This document shows positions 7,396 through 16,113 of a DNA stretch of 39,727 bases, piece after piece. Location: contig JAJBVE010000088.1 in assembly GCA_020859995.1 (NCBI GenBank), positions 1 through 39,727 of the forward strand, read 5' to 3'. Source of the stretch: Clostridiales bacterium (GTDB lineage Bacteria > Bacillota > Clostridia > Lachnospirales > Lachnospiraceae). Each line of letters begins with the position of its first letter. The first letter of the stretch is position 1. The notes under the pieces were generated by a model that was not told the origin of the DNA, did no database searches, and worked only from the letters and a program-made list of their open reading frames with translations. The position numbers and the translations under genes are program-made.

Positions 7396-7884
7396 ATGAT
7401 AAAAATACTGTTCGTCTGTTGGGGGAATATATGTCGCTCGCCCATGAGCGAGTTCATTATGAAAGATCTGGTGGAAAAACGCCATCTCTCCGATCGGTTT
7501 CTGATTGAGTCAGCGGCGCATACCAGCGAAGAAATAGGTAATCCGGTCTATCCGCCGGCGGCGCGGGAGCTGGCCAGGCATGGCATCAGCTGTGCCGGAA
7601 AGCGGGCGCGGAAGATTACGAAAGCGGATTACGATAAATTTGACTGGATTTTGGGGATGGAGCAGCTGAATCTTGGATACATGCTCCGCTGTTTTGGAGG
7701 AGATCCGACGCATAAGGTTCGCAGGCTGCTGGATTTTTCCGAACATCCGCGCGATATTGCGGATCCCTGGTATACGGGTGAGTTTGGATTGACTTATCAG
7801 GAGATAGCAGAGGGATGTGAAAGTCTTCTTTCTTTTCTGATACAGGAAAATCCGGAGCTTTTGGATCATTCTGAAAGCCTTTGA
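7396..7884 (+). CDS. Low-molecular-weight protein-tyrosine phosphatase
   Basis: Cytoplasmic phosphatase of 162 residues that removes phosphate from tyrosine (or arginine) residues of proteins. The signature C(X)5R is present near the N-terminus (C8-W-G-N-I-C-R14-S), and the general-acid loop is DPWYTG with D123. The family is typically 150-165 residues. The ATG at 7396 is chosen because AGGAAAAAGGA lies just upstream; the ATG 15 bases earlier has no ribosome site. It is the first chromosomal gene beyond the mobile element, whose insertion left it intact. The WGN in place of the common TGN within the loop is seen in some bacterial members. The substrate is unknown. Confidence 0.9.
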   Translation: MIKILFVCWGNICRSPMSEFIMKDLVEKRHLSDRFLIESAAHTSEEIGNPVYPPAARELARHGISCAGKRARKITKADYDKFDWILGMEQLNLGYMLRCFGGDPTHKVRRLLDFSEHPRDIADPWYTGEFGLTYQEIAEGCESLLSFLIQENPELLDHSESL

Positions 7885-7991
7885 GTGGGGAGAAGATAAT
7901 GTACCTGTCGGGCTGTCAGGATGTCTTGCTCCCTGCAGGTATCGGATGACAGACCTAGACTAAAATGACAGGAAGAGGACTGGAGGAACAG

Positions 7992-8468
7992 ATGATTTTA
8001 GTGATAGGCGGCGCGTATCAGGGGAAGCTTGATTTCGCGATAAAGACATATGGAATTACGGACGGATGGATTGACGGACGGGATTGTGAGTTTTCGCAGA
8101 TCACTTCCTGCAGGGGGATTCATCATTTCCATGACTATATAAAAAGGATGACGGTGACTCCGGATTCCGCTGTTGCTGTAAGGAATGCAGGGAATTCAGA
8201 GAGCGCAGGATGGAATTTTGGCAGGGCAGATCTGACTACACTGGAGGGTATGGCTGATCAGTTTGCCTGCTGGCTGTTCGGAGCGAATCCGGAGCTTGTC
8301 ATTGTATCGAATGAGCTGGGATACGGGATTGTGCCGATGGAAAAGCAGGACCGGCTCTGGCGGGAAGCAGTCGGCCGCGTCTGTACCAGCCTTGCAGCGC
8401 GCTCAGATGAGGTTGTGCGGGTGGTATGCGGGATCGGCTCCTGGCTGAAACGCCCGTGTGAGCAATAA
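7992..8468 (+). CDS. cobU: CobU-like adenosylcobinamide kinase/guanylyltransferase
   Basis: Probable enzyme that phosphorylates adenosylcobinamide and then attaches GMP in late cobamide synthesis. At 158 residues it is slightly shorter than usual (about 180). The P-loop GGAYQGKL (6-13) ends in Leu where most CobU proteins have Ser or Thr. The family signature SNELGYGIVP (106-115) followed by RLWREAVGRV is well kept. A His-rich segment GIHHFHDYIKR lies where the guanylylated histidine is expected. The ATG at 7992 has GGAGG six bases upstream and is preferred to the one at 7965. The next gene is cbiB, which supports a cobamide role. The altered P-loop leaves kinase activity open. Confidence 0.8.
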   Translation: MILVIGGAYQGKLDFAIKTYGITDGWIDGRDCEFSQITSCRGIHHFHDYIKRMTVTPDSAVAVRNAGNSESAGWNFGRADLTTLEGMADQFACWLFGANPELVIVSNELGYGIVPMEKQDRLWREAVGRVCTSLAARSDEVVRVVCGIGSWLKRPCEQ

Positions 8469-8643
8469 GCTGTGCTGGAATTTTTTTGAAGCGTTTGAGC
8501 AAATTGTATGCGAGGCTGACGCCTGGCTAAATGTCTGTGCTCAGCAAATATGGATACATATGAAATAAGAGAAATGAGTGGATGTGCCCACGAATGATGT
8601 CGGGAAAATCTGGAATATTTCTACAGAGGAGGCAGATGGGAAA

Positions 8644-9675
8644 ATGTATGGATATCTGGAGGGTTCTCTTATCGCGGTTCTGATTGGGTTTGTTCTGGAT
8701 CTGATTTTTGGGGATCCTTCTACACCGCTGCATCCGATCTGTCTGATCGGGAACCTGATTGCGAAACTGGAAAAAGGAATCCGACGCCTGGCAGGAGCAG
8801 AAGAGTCCGGCCGCATAGAGAATAATCAGAGGAAAAACCGCAGGGAATTTGTGTGCGGGATTGTGATGGCTGTCCTTGTGATTGTGATTTCGACAGGGAT
8901 TCCGGCGATACTTCTGGCGGTCTGTTATCACGTTTGGTTCTGGCTTGGCGTGGCGGCTGAGGCAGTTTTGTGCTTTTTCCTTTTTGCAGTGAAGTCTCTG
9001 AAAAAAGAGAGCATGAATGTGAAAAGCGCACTGGAGAAGGATGGCCTTGAGGCCGGCAGAAAAATGGTGGCGCGGATTGTCGGACGGGATACGCAGGCGC
9101 TCTCTGCGACCGGGGTTGTGAAGGCAGCGGTAGAAACTGTAGCGGAAAATTTTTCGGACGGTGTATTTGCCCCGATGCTGTATATGATGATTGGCGGGGG
9201 CGTGCTGGGCATTTTTTATAAAAGCATTAATACGATGGATTCCATGGTCGGCTATAAAAACGACAGATACCTGTATTTCGGGCGCTTTGCTGCGAAGCTT
9301 GATGACCTGGTCAATTATCTTCCGTCGAGAATAGCGGCGCTGATTCTGATCGTGTCCGCGCCGCGGGCAGGACTGGACGGTAAAAACGCGTGGAGGATCT
9401 GGCGGCGTGACCGCAGAAATCACGCAAGCCCCAACTCGGCGCAGACCGAATCCGCGGCAGCGGGTGCTTTGCATGTGAGGCTCGCCGGGGATGCGTATTA
9501 TTTTGGAAAGCTCTATAAAAAGCCTTTTATCGGGGACGATGACCGCCCGATTGAGAGTGAGGATATCGCGCGTGTAAATCGCCTGATGGTGACTGCGTCG
9601 GTTTTATCTCTGATTATTCTGGCTGCCATAAAAGGGGCGCTCTTGATCATTGTTTTTATGCACAGAGCCGGGTAA
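8644..9675 (+). CDS. cbiB: CbiB adenosylcobinamide-phosphate synthase
   Basis: Integral membrane enzyme of 343 residues that attaches aminopropanol (or its phosphate) to adenosylcobyric acid. Family features are DLIFGDPSTPLHPICLIG near the N-terminus, SATGVVKAAVETVAENFSDG, FAPMLYMMIGG, YKSINTMDSMVGYKNDRY and the C-terminal GDDDRPIESEDI. Several hydrophobic spans are present, at about 8-25, 75-115, 185-200, 235-255 and 315-338. The start at 8644 is chosen because GGAGG lies 11 bases upstream and the family begins near this residue; a GTG at 8578 would add 22 atypical residues. It follows the cobU-like gene by 175 bp. No cobalamin riboswitch was recognised upstream. Confidence 0.92.
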   Translation: MYGYLEGSLIAVLIGFVLDLIFGDPSTPLHPICLIGNLIAKLEKGIRRLAGAEESGRIENNQRKNRREFVCGIVMAVLVIVISTGIPAILLAVCYHVWFWLGVAAEAVLCFFLFAVKSLKKESMNVKSALEKDGLEAGRKMVARIVGRDTQALSATGVVKAAVETVAENFSDGVFAPMLYMMIGGGVLGIFYKSINTMDSMVGYKNDRYLYFGRFAAKLDDLVNYLPSRIAALILIVSAPRAGLDGKNAWRIWRRDRRNHASPNSAQTESAAAGALHVRLAGDAYYFGKLYKKPFIGDDDRPIESEDIARVNRLMVTASVLSLIILAAIKGALLIIVFMHRAG

Positions 9676-9683
9676 GGAGTGTC

Positions 9684-9716
9684 GCGGCGAAAGCCGCTAC
9701 TTCCGGCGCAGGCGGA
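9684..9716 (+). repeat. Intergenic hairpin repeat, copy A
   Basis: GCGGC-GAAA-GCCGC forms a hairpin with a GNRA tetraloop and is followed after 8 bases by GCGCAGGCGGA. A similar unit (GTGGC-TAAA-GCCGC then GCGCAGGCGGA) lies at 33667-33700. The stem is kept while its bases differ, which hints at a dispersed repeat family. No U-run follows, so it is not a typical terminator. Confidence 0.4.
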
Positions 9717-9827
9717 CTGAGTTTGAAACGCATCTGGACGATTGCCTGGGCATTACGCTTCTTCCCGCGCGGGCGGCTTGGATCTGGCTCACTTAAATTT
9801 TTAAATTGACACAGAGAAAGGCAGTAC

Positions 9828-10352
9828 ATGATGTATTTCCCATTATTTCTGGATCTATCTCATAAAGAAATACTGGTAGTTGGCTCCGGGATGATCGCCC
9901 GGCGCAGGATCCGGACTCTTCTGGATTTTGCTGGACATATCACGATTGTCGCGCCGCATGCTGCCAAAAATATTCATATAGATGCAGCGAAAGGAGCGGC
10001 TGCTGATGATCCCCGCGCAGCGAGAGGAAGCACTGACAGTGAGCTATCAGGTGTGACGTTTCTGGAGCGCTGCTTTGAGGAGAGAGATCTGGATGGGAAG
10101 GATCTGGTGATTGCCGCGACGGACGATGCGCGGCTGAATAACCGGATCAGTGAAAAATGCCGGGAAAGGGGAATCCTGGTGAATGTATGTACAGGCGTGG
10201 AAGACTGTGATTTCCTTTTTCCTTCGGTCATAGAAGAAAAACAGGTGGTGATCGGCGTCAATGCGTCCGGGCGTGATCATTCGCTTGTAAAAAATACCAG
10301 AAAACAGATCGAGGAGCTCCTTGAAATCAGGGAGGGGCTCTATCCAGACTAA
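9828..10352 (+). CDS. Precorrin-2 dehydrogenase / sirohydrochlorin ferrochelatase-like (CysG N-domain family)
   Basis: NAD-dependent enzyme that oxidises precorrin-2 to sirohydrochlorin, feeding sirohaem and corrinoid synthesis. It has 174 residues. The N-terminus PLFLDLSHKEILVVGSGMIA is the Rossmann fold of the CysG/Met8/SirC family (G19-S-G21-M-I-A24), with ARRRIRTLL following. DLVIAATDD and VNVCTGVEDCDFLFPSVI are the other conserved blocks. A segment rich in Ala, Asp and Ser (about residues 50-70) is longer and more irregular than usual. The start lies just after GAAAGGCAG; either of two adjacent ATGs could be used. It sits in the same direction as the cobU and cbiB genes, 152 bp downstream. 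Confidence 0.85.
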   Translation: MMYFPLFLDLSHKEILVVGSGMIARRRIRTLLDFAGHITIVAPHAAKNIHIDAAKGAAADDPRAARGSTDSELSGVTFLERCFEERDLDGKDLVIAATDDARLNNRISEKCRERGILVNVCTGVEDCDFLFPSVIEEKQVVIGVNASGRDHSLVKNTRKQIEELLEIREGLYPD

Positions 10353-10371
10353 ATTTTAGTGAATTTCTATT

Positions 10372-10399
10372 TTGCGGATAGCTTTCTTTGTGTTATACT
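10372..10399 (+). promoter_or_regulatory. Extended -10 promoter for lepA
   Basis: TTGCGG (10372-10377), 16 bases, then TATACT (10394-10399) preceded by TG one base upstream (TGT-TATACT). The extended -10 compensates for the partial -35. The leader to the GTG start is about 120 bases and no known riboswitch was recognised in it. Confidence 0.65.
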
Positions 10400-10525
10400 A
10401 ACAGGAAATGTCATGTACGTGGATGGTGCAGCGGCCTGGGAGCCTGTTTTGCCGGAATGATCGGACAAGGGATGAAGAGCGTACAGAACAATGAGAATAC
10501 AGCAGCCTCAGGGAGGAATTAAATA

Positions 10526-12337
10526 GTGACAGTAGATCAGAGTAAAATCAGAAATTTTTGTATCATTGCGCACATTGACCATGGCAAATCCACGCTGGCC
10601 GACCGGATCATCGAGATGACCGGGCTTCTGACCAGCCGGGAGATGCAGGATCAGGTGCTTGACAATATGGATCTGGAGCGGGAACGCGGTATTACGATCA
10701 AGTCGCAGGCGGTGCGGATCATTTATCAGGCGGACGACGGAGAAGAGTACATCTTCAATTTGATCGACACGCCCGGTCATGTGGACTTTAATTATGAAGT
10801 GTCGCGGTCTCTGGCGGCCTGCGACGGGGCGATTTTGGTGGTGGACGCGGCCCAGGGCATTGAGGCGCAGACGCTGGCCAATGTGTATCTGGCGCTGGAT
10901 CATGACCTGGACGTGATGCCGGTGATCAATAAGATTGATTTGCCAAGCGCCGAGCCGGAACGCGTGATTCACGAGATTGAAGATGTGATTGGTATCGAGG
11001 CGGAAGACGCACCGCAGATTTCCGCAAAGACCGGACAGAACGTACACGAGGTGCTGGAGCAGATCGTAAAAAAGATTCCGGCTCCGACGGGGGACGCGAA
11101 TGCGCCGCTGCAGGCCCTGATCTTTGATTCTGTCTATGATTCTTACAAGGGCGTGATCATTTTTATCCGTCTGATGAACGGCACGGTGAAAAAGGGTACG
11201 CGGATCCGCATGATGGCGACGGGCGCGGAGGCGGAAGTCGTGGAAGCCGGCTATTTCGGACCGGGGCAGTTTATTCCCTGTGACGAGCTTTCCGCGGGCA
11301 TGGTCGGGTATCTGACAGCCAGTCTGAAAAATGTAAAGGAGACCCGGGTCGGCGATACGGTGACGGATGCTGAGTGTCCCTGCGAAGAGCCGCTTCCGGG
11401 CTATAAAAAAGTGAATCCGATGGTATACTGCGGCATGTATCCGGTGGATGGGGCGAAATACCCGGACCTGCGGGACGCGCTGGAAAAGCTGCAGCTCAAT
11501 GACGCGTCGCTGCAGTTCGAGCCGGAGACCTCTGTCGCGCTGGGATTTGGCTTTCGCTGCGGATTTTTGGGCCTTTTGCATCTGGAGATCATTCAGGAGC
11601 GGCTGGAGCGGGAGTACAATCTCGACCTGATTACCACAGCCCCTAGTGTCATTTATAAGGTATATAAGACAGACGGCACCATGATTGAGCTGACCAATCC
11701 GACCAACCTTCCGGACCCGTCGGAGATTGATTACATGGAAGAGCCGGTTGTGCAGGCGGAAATCATGGTGACGACCGAATACCTGGGCGCGATTATGGAG
11801 CTGTGCCAGCAGCGCCGCGGCATCTATGAAGGTATGGAATATATGGAAGAGACGCGCGCGCAGCTCAAATATACACTGCCTTTGAACGAGATCATTTATG
11901 ATTTCTTTGATGCCTTAAAGTCCAGATCCCGCGGCTATGCGTCCTTTGATTACGAGATGAAAGGCTATATGCGTTCCGAACTGGTGAAGCTGGACATCCT
12001 GGTGAACAAAGAAGAGGTGGACGCGCTTTCCTTTATCGTGCATGCGGACACGGCCTATGAGCGCGGCCGCAAAATGTGCGAAAAGCTGAAGCAGGAGATT
12101 CCGCGCCAGCTCTTTGAGATCCCGATCCAGGCGGCGATCGGCAGCAAGATCATTGCCCGTGAGACCGTAAAAGCCATGCGCAAGGATGTACTCGCAAAGT
12201 GCTATGGCGGCGACATTACGCGTAAGAAAAAGCTGTTGGAAAAACAGAAGGAAGGCAAAAAGCGGATGCGCCAGTTCGGCAGCGTAGAGATTCCGCAGAA
12301 GGCTTTTATGAGCGTGCTGAAGCTGGATGATGACTGA
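10526..12337 (+). CDS. lepA: Elongation factor 4 (LepA)
   Basis: Ribosome-associated GTPase that can back-translocate stalled ribosomes and helps initiation or ribosome maturation. The 603 residues match the family length. GTPase motifs are AHIDHGKST (15-23), RGITIKS (54-60), DTPGH (81-85) and NKID (135-138). The LepA-specific C-terminal domain is present, with [12 protein letters not shown] and the basic end [20 protein letters not shown]. The start is GTG, with GGGAGG nine bases upstream and the family N-terminus correctly placed. It has its own extended -10 promoter. Confidence 0.97.
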   Translation: MTVDQSKIRNFCIIAHIDHGKSTLADRIIEMTGLLTSREMQDQVLDNMDLERERGITIKSQAVRIIYQADDGEEYIFNLIDTPGHVDFNYEVSRSLAACDGAILVVDAAQGIEAQTLANVYLALDHDLDVMPVINKIDLPSAEPERVIHEIEDVIGIEAEDAPQISAKTGQNVHEVLEQIVKKIPAPTGDANAPLQALIFDSVYDSYKGVIIFIRLMNGTVKKGTRIRMMATGAEAEVVEAGYFGPGQFIPCDELSAGMVGYLTASLKNVKETRVGDTVTDAECPCEEPLPGYKKVNPMVYCGMYPVDGAKYPDLRDALEKLQLNDASLQFEPETSVALGFGFRCGFLGLLHLEIIQERLEREYNLDLITTAPSVIYKVYKTDGTMIELTNPTNLPDPSEIDYMEEPVVQAEIMVTTEYLGAIMELCQQRRGIYEGMEYMEETRAQLKYTLPLNEIIYDFFDALKSRSRGYASFDYEMKGYMRSELVKLDILVNKEEVDALSFIVHADTAYERGRKMCEKLKQEIPRQLFEIPIQAAIGSKIIARETVKAMRKDVLAKCYGGDITRKKKLLEKQKEGKKRMRQFGSVEIPQKAFMSVLKLDDD

Positions 12338-12520
12338 TTTGCAGCTGTTCAGTACCTTCACACGCCAAACGTTTTCATGCGGTTTTCGCGGCAAAAGCGA
12401 AGATCTGTCCAGAGTAATACGGTTGGATTTCATATGGGGGAGATTCCTGTCGCCAGCACCTTAGAACAGCGATGGCGGGCTAGGGCTGGATACAATCGAT
12501 GTGAGACAAAAACTGCTGGA

Positions 12521-12556
12521 CTTTTTTATCAGAGTAGGATATAGTGGATAAAAAAG
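12521..12556. repeat. 10-bp inverted repeat upstream of the beta-helix gene
   Basis: CTTTTTTATC (12521-12530) and GATAAAAAAG (12547-12556) are perfect inverted copies 16 bases apart, about 40 bases before the next ATG. It may be an operator or a leader hairpin. The rest of the gap after lepA (12338-12520) shows nothing recognisable. Confidence 0.5.
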
Positions 12557-12597
12557 CAGGATCATTTGTTCACACAAAAGGAAAGGAGCCATGAGTT

Positions 12598-13890
12598 ATG
12601 AGCAGAAGCGAAAAAAGTTGGAAAGCGGGGCAGATGGCGCTGTTGCTGCTGGCAGTGCTGACACTGATGTGGGCAGGTACTATGCGTGCGTCCGCGGCGT
12701 CGACGGTGGCGACGATCGGCAGTACGAAGTATACTTCCCTGCAGAAAGCGTTCGACGCGGTAAAGGATGGGCAGACGATTGTTCTTCAGAAGGATGTCTC
12801 GAGCTCGTCGACCATCACAGTCAGCCGTTCCGGGAAATCGTTTACCCTGAACCTGAACAAGCACACACTTACCTTCAAAAAAGCGGCTTATCTGTACGTG
12901 AAAAAGGGAACCTTGACCATCCGCAACGGGAAGATTGTTCAGGCGGGGCCTGCCTGTGGGAGCAACTATACGGTGACGAGTACGGTTGTCAAGATCGCCT
13001 CAAACGCTAAGGTCACGATTCTGAGCGGAACCTATCGGGGGGAGATCATCAACAAAGGAACGATGACCATCAGCGGGGGTACGTTCACCAATGCCGGCAC
13101 GACAACGTCGGAAGGCTATACACTTTACGGAGATATTCTCAACAACAGCGGTACGATGACCATTAAAGGCGGAACGGTAAAGCAGAGCAGTGACTGCGCC
13201 ACTTATGGAATAAACGTTACCAATCTGGCTGTCAATACAGGGACGATGAAGATCAGCGGGGGCACTTTTTCCGCGATCGGAACAGGCGGATCCGTCCTGA
13301 ATAAGGGTACGCTCACCATTACAGGAGGAGATTTTTCCAAGACAGGCGAGGTTTCCTCTTATGCTTATGGAGCGCTCGATAATGAAGGGACGCTGACGAT
13401 CAAAAAAGGAACCTTTACTGCTGATACGGAGCTTTCGCATGCCCTGTACAGTTCGGGAGGAAAAGTAGTGATCTCCGGGGGAACTTTCACGGGCAATTCC
13501 GCATACGGAGTAGTTTATTTTGCGGATACGACAGCGACCATAAAGGAAGGTACGATTAAAGGCAACTACGAATTTGCGCGCCATCTGTTTATAGCATATA
13601 ACTCTACCATTAAAATTACGGGCGGCACTTTTAAAGTTACTGGCACTCCGACCAGGAGCACCCCTACGGCGATTCTTGCCGCATGGGAAGGCGCAAAAAT
13701 CACGGTGACGGATGGAACATTTTCCGGAAAGTCTGTTGTGATGCTTTATGCAGAGGGCACCGGTAAAATCACCGTCTCCGGCGGTACCTTTACAGGCAGC
13801 AAGGCTTATAAATACCGGAAGCTCGACGGAGGAAAAGTCACTATAAAGGGCGGCACATTTAATGTGAAGTATACGGCGTATACATCGTAA
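12598..13890 (+). CDS. Secreted right-handed beta-helix repeat protein
   Basis: Exported protein of 430 residues with a Sec signal peptide (basic start MSRSEKSWKAG, hydrophobic ALLLLAVLTLMWAG, likely cut after RASA). The mature part holds about a dozen imperfect coils of 20-30 residues, each marked by a turn such as ISGGTF, IKGGT, ITGGDF, IKKGTF or VSGGTF. This is the pattern of right-handed parallel beta-helices (pectate-lyase-like, adhesins, autotransporter-like repeats). No LPXTG motif, lipobox, choline-binding repeat or catalytic motif was seen, so anchoring and activity are unknown. AAGGAAAGGAG lies nine bases before this ATG; an ATG 7 bases earlier opens another frame and is spaced too tightly. 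A surface or extracellular binding role is inferred. Confidence 0.8.
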   Translation: MSRSEKSWKAGQMALLLLAVLTLMWAGTMRASAASTVATIGSTKYTSLQKAFDAVKDGQTIVLQKDVSSSSTITVSRSGKSFTLNLNKHTLTFKKAAYLYVKKGTLTIRNGKIVQAGPACGSNYTVTSTVVKIASNAKVTILSGTYRGEIINKGTMTISGGTFTNAGTTTSEGYTLYGDILNNSGTMTIKGGTVKQSSDCATYGINVTNLAVNTGTMKISGGTFSAIGTGGSVLNKGTLTITGGDFSKTGEVSSYAYGALDNEGTLTIKKGTFTADTELSHALYSSGGKVVISGGTFTGNSAYGVVYFADTTATIKEGTIKGNYEFARHLFIAYNSTIKITGGTFKVTGTPTRSTPTAILAAWEGAKITVTDGTFSGKSVVMLYAEGTGKITVSGGTFTGSKAYKYRKLDGGKVTIKGGTFNVKYTAYTS

Positions 13891-14018
13891 TTGATATATA
13901 TATGATTTTTACAAATGAAAATAGTCGCTTTATTCACAACACTGCTGAGAATCATCACAGACTCATAGCATGGCTGTGAATGCGGCTGTCTGCCTGCGAA
14001 GCAGGACAGGAGGGTTCT

Positions 14019-14468
14019 ATGAAATGTCCATTTTGCAATCAGGATAATACACGTGTGGTAGATTCGAGACCGGCGGATGACGGGGCTTCGATCCGCCGGC
14101 GCAGGCTCTGCGATGCTTGCGGCAAGCGGTTTACCACCTATGAAAAGGTTGAGACGATCCCCCTGATTGTCATCAAGAAGGATCAGAGCCGCGAGCAGTA
14201 CAACCGCGAAAAGCTGGAGGCCGGCGTGATGCGTGCCTGCTACAAACGCCCGATTCCGATCCGCGAGATCCGGGAGACCGTCGACGCGGTTGAAAAAGAC
14301 CTCTTCAATATGGAGGAAAAGGAGATCGCGAGCAAGGTGGTCGGTGAGATCGTCATGGACAAGCTCAAAGCACTGGACGCGGTAGCGTATGTCCGCTTCG
14401 CGTCCGTATACAGGGAATTTCGGGATGTCAATACTTTCATGGATGAACTGAAAAAATTTCTGGAGTGA
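14019..14468 (+). CDS. nrdR: Transcriptional repressor NrdR
   Basis: Repressor of ribonucleotide reductase genes that senses ATP/dATP. The 149 residues match the family. The N-terminal zinc ribbon uses C3-P-F-C6 and C31-D-A-C34, with [15 protein letters not shown] between them. The ATP-cone domain follows from about residue 49 ([16 protein letters not shown] ... [13 protein letters not shown]). AGGAGG lies five bases before ATG 14019; the longer frame from 13980 adds 13 residues unlike the family. The stop lies 4 bp from the convergent gene's stop. No reductase gene is in the window, so its targets are elsewhere. Confidence 0.97.
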   Translation: MKCPFCNQDNTRVVDSRPADDGASIRRRRLCDACGKRFTTYEKVETIPLIVIKKDQSREQYNREKLEAGVMRACYKRPIPIREIRETVDAVEKDLFNMEEKEIASKVVGEIVMDKLKALDAVAYVRFASVYREFRDVNTFMDELKKFLE

Positions 14469-14472
14469 TCTG

Positions 14473-15786
14473 TCAGTTCACACCCTCAGCGATTCGTGTC
14501 ACCGCGACATAGATATCGGAAATCTTATACCAGGTGCGGCTGCCGACAATCCCGTCCTGCGTCAGTCCGAAGACGGACTGAAAGACTTTGACGGCGGCCT
14601 GCGTTGCCTCGCCAAAGACGCCGTCCGGTACGAGCTTTGGGATCAGCGGGTAATTGTTGGAAATGGTGTTCAGCTGTTCCTGAATTTTCAGCACGTCCGC
14701 GCCGACACTTCCAATAGAGAGCGGATAGCCCGGATAGGAAGCGGGGATGCCTGTCACCTGTTCGGCAGCATTGATATACATGTCGCTGCCGTAGTAATAG
14801 CGGATAATTTCCGCGGCCGTATAGCCCTGCTCTCCGAGGGAGGCGCTGCCCCACTGGGAGAGCCATTGCGGGCAGGTGACCCGCGACCCGTCGCAATACT
14901 GTGTCAGGATGGGCTGCTTTACATTCGGGCGGGAGAGATAGTGCAGAAATACATCGTCTACCGCCGCGTCAATGCTTTCGAAAATAGTTCTTCCATACAC
15001 CCACTTCTGATCGTACGCGGTCGAAGAGGAGATCGTAAAATCATATCGCTTATTGCGGTACCATTCGGTGTAGACCCTGTTCAGTGTAAAGGACTGGATG
15101 GCCAGAATGTTTGCCACGAGCGTTTCATAAGGCCAGGTGGAATAGATTTCACTGCAGGCAACATTTTTAATATAGTCTTTATATTGTACATAATAATCGC
15201 GTGCAGTGGAATCCTGCGGCGTACCGTCGTGGACGACGATGGTTTCAGGCACTACGACCTGATCGAGGACGATTTCGCCGCTGACATTGACCGGTTTGAT
15301 TTCGGCTTCCGCAATCTTGGGCGGATAATAGGCATAGAGGGTATGCTCCGGAATAGATATGATATCGGGCTGCTCACCAGGACTTGCCGGATGCATTTTT
15401 ATGGACTGTAAAGACCGCTGGCCGCTGAACACCTCGGAGCCGCTGACGGTGACCGGTTCAAACCCAGGCGCGGTAATACGGATGCTGTATTCCGCGTAAG
15501 GCTGCTGTTCAGATGGCTGTAAAGAGTATTCCACCGGCGGAGCCGCAAGCAGCAGCGCTTCAGTCTGTCCGTTCTGATCGGTACGTACTTCTTCCAGAAT
15601 GCGGTCCGGATCTCCGGTAAAGGAAAGCTCCACTGTGGCGCCGTCAATCGGCACATTATTTTCTGAGAGAGCCATTACCTGCAGCGTTCCCCGATCCGGA
15701 AGGTCGTCAAGACCGGCATTCGGAGTCTGCGCGGCAGGAAAACTCTGATTTTTTGGTATGTTCCATTCATCATTCATTGTTTCCAT
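14473..15786 (-). CDS. SpoIID-like and peptidoglycan-binding domain protein
   Basis: Probable cell-wall or spore-associated protein of about 437 residues. The N-terminal part (RGTLQVMALSENNVPIDGAT and the following strands) looks like a carboxypeptidase-regulatory-type beta-sandwich. The middle (DYIKNVACSEIYSTWP, ANILAIQSFTLNRVYTEW) resembles a SpoIID/LytB domain. The end (about 354-423: GSVGADVLKIQEQLN, PDGVFGEATQAAVKVFQ, DGIVGSRTWYKI) is a PG_binding_1 domain. No signal peptide is visible, which suggests use inside the mother cell or forespore, or an unusual export route. The start is uncertain: ATG 15786 (METMNDEW) is preferred because upstream codons look non-coding, though the frame stays open to an ATG at 15858. 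Neither has a good ribosome site. It is tail-to-tail with nrdR. Confidence 0.75.
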   Translation of the reverse strand: METMNDEWNIPKNQSFPAAQTPNAGLDDLPDRGTLQVMALSENNVPIDGATVELSFTGDPDRILEEVRTDQNGQTEALLLAAPPVEYSLQPSEQQPYAEYSIRITAPGFEPVTVSGSEVFSGQRSLQSIKMHPASPGEQPDIISIPEHTLYAYYPPKIAEAEIKPVNVSGEIVLDQVVVPETIVVHDGTPQDSTARDYYVQYKDYIKNVACSEIYSTWPYETLVANILAIQSFTLNRVYTEWYRNKRYDFTISSSTAYDQKWVYGRTIFESIDAAVDDVFLHYLSRPNVKQPILTQYCDGSRVTCPQWLSQWGSASLGEQGYTAAEIIRYYYGSDMYINAAEQVTGIPASYPGYPLSIGSVGADVLKIQEQLNTISNNYPLIPKLVPDGVFGEATQAAVKVFQSVFGLTQDGIVGSRTWYKISDIYVAVTRIAEGVN

Positions 15787-15968
15787 ACACGTCCAAACCA
15801 GATTTGTTATTCTATTATATTCTGCTGTTCGAAAATGTTGATCTTGAATTTCATCCATCCGGGCTGAAGAAAGAAAAGAGCGGACGGTTTTTCAGAAAAT
15901 CCACAGACGAGTATTCAGACAATTCAGCTCTGTTGGAAGGTTTGGACTGGGGAGCAGCCTGAGCGAGT

Positions 15969-16014
15969 ACACAGAAAATATTTTGGAAATATCTTTATAA
16001 CACAGAAAATATTT
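15969..16014. promoter_or_regulatory. Two tandem operator-like sites upstream of the liv promoter
   Basis: The 15-mer ACACAGAAAATATTT occurs at 15969-15983 and again at 16000-16014, exactly 31 bp (three helical turns) apart. The second copy sits in a perfect palindrome CAGAAA-ATA-TTTCTG. Both end upstream of the -35 at 16040, a position fit for an activator or repressor. The right half CAGAAAAT resembles half of the CodY box, and CodY controls branched-chain amino-acid uptake in related bacteria, but the left half does not match. CodY is therefore only a hypothesis. Confidence 0.5.
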
Positions 16015-16039
16015 CTGCGAATGTTTTTCAAAATAACTG

Positions 16040-16068
16040 TTGACAAAAAAGTAAAATCAGTGTAACAT
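16040..16068 (+). promoter_or_regulatory. Sigma-A promoter of the liv operon
   Basis: TTGACA (16040-16045), exactly 17 bases, then TAACAT (16063-16068). Transcription would begin near 16075, only about 8 bases before the terminator hairpin at 16083. The livJ start is about 270 bases downstream. Confidence 0.7.
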
Positions 16069-16082
16069 ACTTTCAACGCAAA

Positions 16083-16113
16083 GGTGCATGGATTTTTCCG
16101 TGCACCTTTTTTT
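16083..16113 (+). terminator. Promoter-proximal intrinsic terminator (attenuator candidate)
   Basis: GGTGCATGG and CCGTGCACC form a 9-bp stem (one G-U pair) around ATTTTT, followed by TTTTTTT. It is the clearest terminator in the window. It lies within about 40 bases of the predicted transcription start of livJ, so most transcripts would end as RNAs of roughly 40 nt unless termination is overcome. It could also terminate transcription from upstream, with a second, unseen promoter serving livJ. Confidence 0.75.

Noticed and set aside
7885-8643. Cobalamin riboswitch near the cobamide genes
   Set aside because: No B12-box-like segment or matching fold was recognised in the gaps around cobU and cbiB.
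8527-9474. Minus-strand open frame of 315 codons across cbiB
   Set aside because: The plus strand carries a clear CbiB; the antisense frame is His/Arg-rich and has no ribosome site or family motif.
10508-11581. Minus-strand open frame of 357 codons across lepA
   Set aside because: Antisense shadow of a highly conserved LepA with strong third-position bias.
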